Assembly: GCA_032358255.1 (NCBI GenBank)
Contig: JAULBX010018746.1
Span: forward strand, 1 to 64,000
Length of the DNA: 64,000 bases
Direction of reading: 5' to 3'
DNA from: Heterotrichella gracilis
Taxonomy: Eukaryota; Sar; Xanthophyceae; Tribonematales; Xanthonemataceae
This document shows positions 56,001 to 64,000 of the stretch, piece by piece (position 1 is the stretch's first letter; the number at the start of each line of letters is the position of its first letter). Under the pieces are notes generated by a model, which was given only the letters and a program-made list of their open reading frames with translations, was not told the origin of the DNA and searched no databases. Both the position numbers and the translations under genes were made by a program.

Positions 56001-59000
56001 ACCTGAACGGCGCCCCCCATCTGGCCATCATTGCCGCCACGGCCTCCTTGACCACGAGGTTGCCCTGCTCCCTGCTGCCCTTGCCCTTGTCGGTCACGAT
56101 CAGAAGCACGCCAGGCAATGAACCTGGCAGGAATGGGAAGGGAGAGAATTGAGGGCGGTGTGCAATGAACAGGGTTTCTCACTCCAGGGCAGGGGCATAG
56201 CCATATTGCACGGGGGCATTATGTTACCAAAAAAAACATATCAGCATACAACTCATGAGTAACGGTACCAGGCGTGCCAAGACAGGGCGATGGTGCAAGC
56301 TGACTAGACGATAAATATTAAACAGATCAGCTGACGATAATTACTAAACCAATCAGCTTGTACCAACTAGACGCTAATTACTAAACCAATCAGCTTGTAC
56401 CAACTAGACGCTAATTTTTAAACCAATCAGCTTTGGTAAGTGACCAATCTATCAATTTGACAGCTGTTGAATTAGTCGATTAGTCACCAATCAACTAGTT
56501 GGTCAGGCAATCAATCACTAATCCAACTCCCTGTTCTGCTGGGTCGAATATAATCTAATCCAGCCAAGGACAGCCAAGACTTGCGGCGCACCTGGCCCCT
56601 GGCGCAGCACCACCCCCCCACAGCTCCATGATCCAGGTGTACAGGCTCAGCATGAGTGGTTTGGGCAAGCAGGGCAAGGGTGACTAACCAATGGACTACA
56701 CGCTGGACGCATGTAACTGGGATCAAGCTACCAAGATACCCCAAGCCAAGCAAACCAGGCTTTGCGGCGCACCTGGCCCCTGGCGCAGCACCCCCCCCCA
56801 CAGCTCCATGATCCAGGTGTACAGGCTCAGCATGGCCACTCCAGCGGTGGTTGCGTGCAGGTTGACGTCGCAGCGTGCCTGGCTGCGGCCCCCCACGCGG
56901 GTCTGCTTAAAGTGGCCCTCCTCAAGGGACACCCTGCGTGTGGAAAGCAGGTTAGGGATTAGGGTTTGGGTGGGGATGGGCCTGAAACAGGCTTGCGAGT
57001 TGCGTGGTTTTCAAAGTTGGGTGCCCTGGGATTTGACTGATAATACATGAGATTAATAGGGGGGAAATGAGTATTGTATCACGCAGGAATTCCAGGTGCA
57101 ATCTTAACCCTAGCTAGGGACGTTGTAGGGGAGAACAGCACCCCACCAAGCCCACCTGAGCTGCAGGGCTTTCCGCTGCGCCCAGATGACCCGCGTGCTC
57201 CACAGCGCATCCCGAGATATAGCCAAGAAAGAGAGCCAAAACCAAACAATTGAATATCTCACAGAGTTGGAAATTCAGGTGTACCACTACATAAGAAAGA
57301 ACCACTTTATGCCCACCTGAACAGCTGCAGCGCCTTTCTCTGCGCCCAGATGACCCCCGTGCTCCACAGCGCATCCACGATGGCATTATACACAATGGCA
57401 TCAGGGGCACAGCCCTGCATGCGCATCTGCTCATACGCCAGCAGTGCTCGCCGCCACTGCCCCCCCTTCTCCAGTGCACTGATGAGCGCGGTGTATGTGA
57501 CCACGTCGGGTGTGCAGCCCTGGGCGTGCATCTGCTCAAACACCTCGCTGGCCTTCTCCCACTGGGTGCCTGCAGGGTAGGGTTTAGAGTTTAGGATTGA
57601 GGGTGCCTACCACACCTAAGTGCCTGCACTTTAGGGTTTAGGTTTAGAGTTTGGGTGGCTTGTTCAGTGCGCTGATGAGCGCGGTGTATGTGACCACGTC
57701 GGGTGTACAGCCCTGGGCGTGCATCTGCTCAAACACCTCGCTGGCCTTCTCCCACTGGGTGCCTGCAGGATAGGGTTTAGAGTTTAGGATTGAGGGTGCC
57801 TACCACACCTAAGTGCCTGCACTTTAGGGTTTAGGTTTAGAGTTTGGGTGGCTTGTTCAGTGTGGTGATGGGTGCGGTGTATGTGACCCGTGATATGTCT
57901 GGGGTGCAGCCCTGGGCGTGCATCTGCTCAAACACCTCGCTGGCCTTCTCCCACTGGGTGCCTGCGGGGCAGGGTTGGGGTTAGGGTTAAGGTTTATGGC
58001 TGGAGTTTAGGACGCCTTTTGTCAAGTGCCAGCCTCCTTGAATGCCAGCGGCTTGGGGTTCAGGGCTCCATTCCCCCAGTGTTATGAGAATGTAAAAGAC
58101 TAGGTTTCATGGTTCTACAAAGTGCCCATGATTTGAGGGCTAATGGCGCACCTTGTGCTCAGGCTGAGATGAGGGAGTTGCATGAAATTGTGTTTGGCTT
58201 GCACCCCTCCTTGCACATCTCCTTGCACATTTCCAACGCCAGCTATTCTAGGGTTTACAGCTTAGGGTTTAGAGCTCCGGGCGCACCTTGCGCGCACGCC
58301 GTGATGAGCGAGTTGAAAGTCACTGTGTTTGGCTTGCACCCCTCCTTGTACATCTCCTGGAACAGCTCCAGCGCCAGCTCCCACTGCCCAGCCTTCTCGC
58401 AGGCGCTGATGAGCGAGCTGTAGGTGATCACGCTGCGCTCGCACCCCTTCCACACCATCTCCTGCAGGGGAAAATCAAGGGAAAAAGCAGGCGTCAGCAG
58501 GGAGAAGATTTCCCCTGTAGCAATCATGGCAAAAGCCCTACGGGGGATGTGCAAAACGTTGGAAGTTTTATTCAAGCAGCATCTCATGAGTGGTCAGGTT
58601 GCACACATTCCCTGCCATGGTCATATTTTCAAGACGTAGTTTATGCACATTGGACAAGTATACTTCCAATAACATCACTAGGAAAGCTCACCCACCTGGA
58701 ACACCTCCATCACCCTGTCCAGCTGCCCCGCCTTGCCGTACGCCGAGATGAGTGCGTTGTAGGTGGTGGCGTTGGGCGTGAACCCCGCGTCCAGCATGCG
58801 CGTGTACACCGCCACCGCCTCCCTTGGCTGGTTGCACATGTTGCAGGCGATGATGAGCGTGTTGTAGGTGCGCAGCACTGGCTCAACCCCCTGCGATAAA
58901 ACCATAAACCTTTGTTAACTAGAAGGGATATATCGTTGATTGGATACATAAGCATGCCTGTTTGGCATGAGTAGAAAGAAATCCTGTACAGACGATGAGT

Positions 59001-60829
59001 GTATGCGCAAGGCTGGCTCACCTCGTGCTTGGTAGGGGAGGGGGGCAAGCCATGTTGCCCGATGTACCTGTTTGCTAGAAAAAAACCAATAACAACCAGT
59101 ATGCTACAGTGTTAAGGGTTTAGTGTTGGGTGCTTCACCCCCTCATCTCAACAAGAAGTCCGAACTTCTTGTTTAAACCATCGACTCTCAATGCCCCATG
59201 CCATACATATTCCGCCGCGCATTGAAGGCAACCACATTAGGGTTTAGGGTCTCCAAGCCTAAACCCTACACCATAAACACCCTTAACCCTGAAACCTACA
59301 CCCCATGCGCACCTCGGATTTCATGGTAGCCAGCACCTTCACAGCCGCCTCCCACTGCCCCATTTTGCCATACACATCCACCAGGGTGTTGAAAGTGACC
59401 ACATTGGGGCTGCACCCCTGCTTGCGCATGGCCTGGTAGGTCTCCAGCGCCAGCGCGCACCTCCCGCACTTGATGCACACGTTCATGAGCGCAGTGTATG
59501 TGTGCACGTTCATGTCCACCCTCCGGGCCTGCATCTCGGCTGCCAGCTCGGTGGCGCGCGCCATGCTGTGCTGGGCGATGCACATGGAGATGGTGGCGGT
59601 GTAGGTGTAGACGTCGCACAGAGAACTGCGGTAGGCAATAAATGAGAGTTGAGTTAGATATTTAGTGTCATAGTACATACCCTTGGAAGGAAATAGGGCA
59701 AGTATTTTATTCAGTTTGAAATCCGCATTCATATAATCAGCATCTATATGTTGATAAAAACCATACTTGTATATAGAACACGCTCCTTATCTCGAGTTTG
59801 ACGGCGTTGATTGAGTGAGAGGCAGAGTGAGAGAGCCAGCCTGGGAGGATGGTCATACCCTACCCTACCTGAGGGGGTCATCCTGGGGTAGTTTGCGCAG
59901 CCTGTCAAAGAGCTCGTTGGCCCGGGGGACAAGGCTTGCCTTGCTCAGCTCTTTCAGGAGGAGGGCGGTGGCTCGGCTGTCAAAATCGGCCAGTGCCCTG
60001 AACACCTGCGTGGATGGGGGTTTAGGGTTTAGGGTTATGGAGTTTAGGATTTGGAACCATTGCGCACACACCTGATGCACTGAAGGACATTTTAGGGTTA
60101 AAAACGTTGCGCACCAGTATGGAACAATACAGGGTTGCAACATTTGAAGGGTTTAGGGTTTTGAAGGGGTTTTGAACCGCTGCACACACCTGGTCGGGCA
60201 GAGGCTGGGCCCTGGGCAGGGATGCCACCAGCCGAACAATCTCCTGTGCTGAAAGGCTGTCTTCTGCCGCCTGGAGCCTGCCATCGCCCGCCTCCTTGCC
60301 GCCCCCTCCCCGCCCCTTTTTGCCCCCCTTGTGGAAGCCGTGCACCCCCCCCCCCCCGCCCCTGCCCCCGCCTCGCTGTGCAGGCGGGGCCTTGCCCTGG
60401 CTCCGCCCGAACCAGGGTACCCTAAAGTTGCTGCTCTCTGGTATGGCCTGCCCCCCCCACCCCACCTGTGTCTGTACATGTGGTGGGTGGGCGCTGGTTC
60501 GATCCCGTGCATTTGGTCCCGCTGCCGATACGCTGTCGTATGCCTGTGGTGCCATCCCCGTCGTGCTCGCCAAGACTGCTATGGGCGTGGGGGCGGTGGT
60601 GGCGGTGTACCAGTCCGGGTGCTGCTGCTTGTGGGTAGGCGGGTGCTGGTGCTGCTGGTCATATATGAAGAGGCTGTCTATTTCGCTGGGGATCCGGGTG
60701 GCAGGGTCTGGTCCCATGCGGACGAGTGTGTCCATTGCTGCACTGCGGGCGCTGTCTATTTGAACGGACACGTCGATCCCAAGTGCCTGGTGGCTATTAA
60801 TATTGTCCCTCCAGAGCTTGCAGCATTGC
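53030..60829 (-). CDS. PPR-SmR-cyclin protein
   Basis: Fourteen exons in matching phase (60829-60190, 60005-59869, 59625-59313, 58890-58696, 58461-58287, 57569-57317, 56933-56773, 56123-56003, 55677-55542, 55364-55141, 54805-54616, 54160-54023, 53771-53604, 53239-53030) encode about 1019 residues; one or more 5' exons upstream of 60829 are unresolved. The N-terminal part is low-complexity (Gly/Arg/Lys-rich). Then come about eight PPR repeats (VHTYTALMNVCIKCGRCALA, VVTFNTLVDVYGKMGQWEAA, TTYNALISAYGKAGQLDRVM, VITYSSLISACEKAGQWELA). An SmR-like domain follows (CDVNLHATTAGVAMLSLYTW, LPGVLLIVTDKGKGS), then a cyclin fold (EEVGHDAVLLMDRTMS, LHQMEWNMRQVLGNDTAAIS, PSVIAAAIVYAERRQ, IPFWPSMLAKLTGY). PPR proteins bind organelle RNA; PPR-cyclins with a SmR domain have been described in green algae (Tourasse, Choquet and Vallon). 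The target RNA is unknown. Exon-end copies are frequent. Confidence 0.9.
54428..54540 (-). repeat. copy of the donor end of the PPR cyclin exon
   Basis: About 113 bp match the end and donor of the exon 54616-54805 (real 54611-54723, offset 183 bp). Telomere-like ACCCTAAACCCTA and AACCCTAAACCCC tracts flank it. Confidence 0.88.
54926..54996 (-). repeat. copy of the acceptor end of the PPR cyclin exon
   Basis: About 70 bp match the start of the same exon (real 54742-54812, offset 184 bp). The exon is thus flanked by decayed copies of both its ends at equal distances. Confidence 0.75.
56303..56441. repeat. 37-bp tandem repeat with CCAAT units
   Basis: Three to four units of ACCAACTAGACGCTAATTAC and TAAACCAATCAGCTTGT lie in an intron of the PPR gene, 37 bp apart. 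Each unit carries one CCAAT. Confidence 0.85.
56573..56654 (-). repeat. near-identical copy of the SmR exon donor end
   Basis: About 80 bp repeat the end and donor of the exon 56773-56933 (real 56745-56834, offset about 180 bp) with hardly any changes, so this copy is young. No TTTAGGG motif is present. Confidence 0.92.
57150..57212 (-). repeat. copy of a PPR exon donor end
   Basis: About 63 bp match the end and donor of the exon 57317-57569 (real 57311-57374, offset about 161 bp). Confidence 0.88.
57480..57965 (-). repeat. three copies of a PPR exon acceptor end
   Basis: The acceptor CTGCAG or CCGCAG with the first about 100 bases of the exon 57317-57569 occurs at 57569, 57762 and 57961. 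TTTAGGGTTTAGGTTTAGAG-like sequence separates the units. Only the copy at 57569 continues as a full exon. Confidence 0.93.
58146..58275 (-). repeat. copy of a PPR exon donor end plus telomere-like tract
   Basis: Bases 58146-58225 match the end and donor of the exon 58287-58461 (offset about 135 bp). AGGGTTTACAGCTTAGGGTTT lies between. Confidence 0.85.
60012..60180 (-). repeat. TTTAGGG tracts and a donor copy in a PPR intron
   Basis: TTTAGGGTTTAGGGTTATGG at 60016, and further units at 60090-60165, surround GGAACCATTGCGCACACACC, a copy of the donor region at 60170-60195. Confidence 0.65.
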
Positions 60830-62492
60830 CTGAGTTAATGTCATTTACCTGTACAGAGAGGCACACATTGGTTAAGTGTAGCGCGGTGGGGTAGAGTGAC
60901 AACACGCACACGAAACAACGGCATGCCACACCGGCTGAATAACCACCACCCACCTGCATATCCTCGCTGAACAGCGCTGCAGATAAAACCCTGTCAAGCG
61001 CTAAGCAATTCCTTCGCAATGCACGTTTTGCTGGTCCAGAGGGTATTCTTTGGAGACCTGGAAAAGCGTTTGCTTGCCTTGCTTTTGTTCAAGCACAAAG
61101 CGAGTGCATTGTCTGAGTCTCAGATGCGCTGCAGCACGCCGCAGGGCCACAAAAGTCTGCGGCCCAAACGACAGATTTGGAGGGCGCTGCTGATGTGGCA
61201 CTGAACAATTATGTAAAGCGGGCACTGGAGACAGTTCAGATTCGGCGTATGAGATCAGATTTGCCCAGTCATCAATTCACGTGGGCCCCCATAGCCACAA
61301 GTCAGCCACAAGCACTTGTTCACTTTCGCCCCCAACAACGTTTCTCTCTCGTTTTAAAGCATCCTTTTCCCATCAAAGGGGCACCAAAGCTAGGGGGCTT
61401 CCTGGCTAAACAGGAGTAAAGTAAGGTGGGCACCAAAGCAGCGCACTGCATACTGGATGTCATTTGGTGCAATAGCAATCCACAGGCATTCCATTAGCCA
61501 TCACCGTCCCAGGCAGCCATCTGCCAGTGTGCACGGGCAGTTACAACACGCAACAAGCAACCTGGCTAGGCCCAGCGGCAGTGTACATGAGGTTACAACC
61601 AAGGCACCTTTCATCTTGTATGTGTATACAGCTGCTTGCCCGTGAGAGCACTAATTGGTAAGTAAAAGCAAACTTTGGCATGATATTGAGCCCGGGTTGG
61701 CTCCCTCATGAATGTCTCAGATTTCAACCCCAACCACAGTCCAGCAACCTGAAACCCAGCGGTGTGCATCCGGCTGATAACAGTGAAAGCCGCGACCCTA
61801 GCACAGGGCGCATGGACAAAAACGCGAGTGTTGCAGGTGTGAAGTACAGCGCATCTCAGCCCACCTTACCCAGTTAAAATTGCTGGTGATTGAAGTGAAA
61901 TACATTATAGCATCGCTATCTGCACACAGCCCAGGGTGTGTGCAGACGGGTGGATGCGCACGAAAAGAACACAAAAAAAGCCCACACCAGCCCTGCAGGC
62001 TAGAATGGAAACAGATTCAAGCCATGGAAAATTGGTTTCTTACCCCCAAAAATTAACACTGTGATGCGATATGCCCAGGCGCCTTTCACCCACCCATACC
62101 ACAATCCCATGGCCTACGCCTTTGCTGACCCACATACATCCCCCGCCACCCCCGTGCCGCCTTGCTGCCAGCCACCCAACTCCCAGCCCAGTCCTTGCTA
62201 CACCGGCTTGTGTGGATACCGCTGCTGCTACTGCTGCACTTGTTGGCCTGCAGCAGGAATCCCTCCCGCTGGCAAACGCCACCCCCTCCCCCTCCACCAT
62301 CGTTTCCAACACCCACCTCAGGCACCCGGTCCAGCAAATCCTACGCGGTGTTGACCATATATCAACAAAAAAAACTCTCTGCTGCTGCTGCTGCTGACTT
62401 GCTGGCCCAGCATCTCCTGTTGCAGGTGTCCACACCACACCCATCTCAGGCCCCATGTCCAGCATAACCCTAACCCTCCACCCTGTTTAGGG
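60830..62492. other. region upstream of the PPR gene to the CCS1 3' end
   Basis: An open piece at 60954-61019 ending in a GTGGGT donor could be an upstream PPR exon, but its frame closes quickly. Beyond it no gene is seen. The part 62310-62465 holds diverged copies of the CCS1 3' end around CAGGCACCCGGTCCAGCA and a (CTG)6 run near 62380. Confidence 0.4.
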
Positions 62493-62508
62493 TTAGGGTT
62501 TAGGGTCG
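62466..62508. repeat. inverted telomere-like tracts at the CCS1 stop codon
   Basis: CCCTAACCCTCC is followed by GTTTAGGGTTAGGGTTTAGG on the same strand, so two telomere-like tracts face each other. The CCS1 stop codon lies inside the second tract. Confidence 0.9.
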
Positions 62509-64000
62509 ACCACCTCCACCTCCACCACCATGTCGGGCACCACCTCAGGCACCTGGTCCAGTATGCGCGATAGGTCCTGCTCGAAGAGCGTAGGTGCGCG
62601 GTTGGTGTTGGCGGCCACGCACAGGGTGGTGCCGTTCTGCAGCGCCCACACTTGCGAGTGCGACCCGTAGCTCATCAGCGTGGCAAGCAGCATGCCTGCG
62701 GGGTGGGGGTTCAGGGTTTAGGGTCCGTGGATTAGGGTTTAGGGTTTATGGCTAACATTCAGGAACACGTGAGCCGTAGCTCATCAACCTGTGGGTTGGA
62801 GATGCAGGGTTTAGGGTTTGTGGGTAGGGTTGACAAAATGTGAGTCATGGCTCGTCAGTATGCCTGTGTGGTGGCGGTGGTGGGGGTACCATCAAGAAAC
62901 AGCCACCACATCCGCACGAGTACAATGCTCCAGGGTACCGTGCACACATAACCCCCCTCCCTCCCCCATCCATGACTGTCTTTTAACTCATTGATCAACT
63001 GTATTGCATATTTTACATTAATTCCTCACCTGCAAATCCCAGGTAGACAATTGGCACCCCCGGGTCCGCCTTGAGCTCCATGCCTGAGCTGGCTATGATG
63101 CCCTTGATCACGATATCCATGCCCTCAACTGTGATGGGCTTGTTGGAGTCCACGCGCCGCACACCTGATGCATTTGCGAGACATTATTTTTAAATGATGC
63201 AAATGAGGAACGGGGTACCCAGAACTGCCAAAATGTGGGAAGGTCAAGGGCAAGAGCAGAGCAGGAAGGAGGGAAATTCAAGGATGCAAAGCAGCAGAGT
63301 CAATGGCTCAAATGTGGAGCTTTGAGCCAGACAATCGCGTAACCCCAGGAGACAAGGGAAGGCAGTTTAGGGTTTAGAGTTCAGGGTGTTGCCAGGGCCA
63401 CCCACCCTGCAACCTCTTGTTGTGGCACAGCATGGTGATTCAGGGCTTTGGGGTTTCATGTCTCAGGTTTTTGGCAGCGCCATCCACCTGCAACATCTCC
63501 CTTGCTGTCGTACAACGTGATAATTCAGGGTTGATTGGTTAGAATATAGGGTTTTGGCAGCGCCGCCCACCTGCAAACTCCCCCTTGCTGTCGTAGAGGG
63601 TGACTGTCTTGAGGTCCTGCGCAAGCACCGTCACCCCCAGCGGCTTGCCTGTGGAGGGGTCATCAGTGCCTGTGGGGATGAAGGTGGCCCACACGCGCTT
63701 CCCTGTGCCACGGAGGGGGTTCTGTCGGAAAATACTGTATGATGGGCGCTGTTGGTTGTTGAATTTATTTATTGTAAATAATATTTTGCATTGCATGTTG
63801 CTTATTTATTGCATACATGCCAGGCACGCTATTCCTGCCACTACCTCACCCAAGTTGGGAAAGCAGTAACCAGCTTGAGGAGCCCTTATGATGCTGCACC
63901 ATTACAAAGCTTGTTCTACTTGAAACAAAAAAAAGGAGCAATCTAACCAACTACTACATCAACTTGATAACCCGCTCACCAAAGGACTTCTCCATGGAGG
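62493..64000 (-). CDS. CCS1: CCS1/ResB-like cytochrome c biogenesis protein, C-terminal part
   Basis: The gene runs off the window; three full exons (63721-63571, 63164-63030, 62695-62493) and a fragment at 63980-64000 are visible. The protein ends with KRVWATFIPTGTDD, a Gly-Val-Arg-Arg junction, SSGMELKADPGVPIVYLGFAG, a membrane segment (MLLATLMSYGSHSQVWAL) and NGTTLCVAANTNRAPTLFEQ followed by ILDQVPE. This is the C-terminus of CCS1 (Ycf44), which with CcsA delivers and attaches heme to apocytochromes c6 and f on the lumen side of the thylakoid (System II). The conserved His of the heme-handling face may be the one in YGSHSQVWAL. The last codons read VEVVDPKP, with the stop inside a CCCTAAACCCTAA tract. 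Copies of exon ends lie at 62768-62875 and 63389-63525. Confidence 0.88.
62768..62875 (-). repeat. two decayed copies of the last CCS1 exon acceptor end
   Basis: GAGCCGTAGCTCATCA at 62770 and GAGTCATGGCTCGTCAGTAT at 62842 match the start of the last exon (ACCCGTAGCTCATCAGCG, 62665). TTTAGGG tracts separate them. Confidence 0.75.
63389..63555 (-). repeat. two decayed copies of a CCS1 exon donor end
   Basis: GGCAGCGCCATCCACCTGCA at 63473 and CAGGGCCACCCACCCTGCA at 63394 match the donor end of the exon 63571-63721. The units are about 80 bp and end in GTGATAATTCAGGG-like sequence. Confidence 0.85.

Noticed and set aside
60954-61019. First exon of the PPR gene
   Set aside because: The donor is good, but the frame needed for the next exon meets a stop after about 15 codons with no start, so I left the 5' end open.
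62040-62465. 141-codon open frame on the minus strand with a Gln run (QQQQQQ)
   Set aside because: The Gln run is a (CTG)n simple repeat and the rest is made of decayed copies of the CCS1 3' end.
62466-62508. Chromosome end or telomere
   Set aside because: The tracts are only a few units long, face each other and are followed by coding sequence; they are interstitial.

Overview
The window is nuclear DNA of a green alga (Chlorophyta). Genes are split into many short exons with GT-AG introns, and the proteins are typical of a photosynthetic green eukaryote: an LHCSR-type stress light-harvesting protein, a plant-type APS reductase, a PPR-SmR-cyclin protein (an architecture described from green algae) and the plastid cytochrome c assembly factor CCS1. 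A CEP44 homolog implies that the lineage makes centrioles. I cannot name the species. The telomere-like motif scattered through the window is the Arabidopsis-type TTTAGGG.

Layout: 1-4.7 kb, no gene recognised; 4.8-6.3 kb (-) LHCSR; 8.2-12.6 kb (-) APR; 13.0-20.7 kb (+) DENN-domain protein; 21.9-27.6 kb (-) REX-type RNA exonuclease; 28.1-31.8 kb (+) GT32 glycosyltransferase fused to an FkbM-type methyltransferase; 32.0-34.2 kb (-) CEP44; 34.6-37.4 kb (+) RBM39-like splicing factor; 39.6-43.5 kb (-) methionine aminopeptidase 2; 46.4-51.7 kb (+) GFAT; 53.0-60.8 kb (-) PPR-SmR-cyclin; 62.5-64.0 kb (-) 3' part of CCS1. Most neighbours alternate in strand, giving compact divergent promoters (APR/DENN, CEP44/RBM39, REX/GT32) and convergent 3' ends (31826-31973 is only 148 bp). 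The genes are unrelated housekeeping or plastid functions. Reading frames were followed exon by exon and phases agree at every junction, except at the 5' ends of the GT32 and PPR genes and the truncated start of CCS1.

The most unusual feature is a repeated structural motif in and beside introns. Exon ends, together with their splice site, are present in 2-4 partly decayed tandem copies, often separated by short TTTAGGG/CCCTAAA tracts. I count about 25 such events in APR, DENN, REX, GT32, MetAP2, GFAT, PPR and CCS1. One copy even includes a stop codon, and the CCS1 stop codon itself lies inside a CCCTAAACCCTAA tract. This looks like telomeric-repeat insertion at repaired breaks with flanking duplication, and it both expands introns and creates decoy splice sites. 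LHCSR, CEP44 and RBM39 show none of it.
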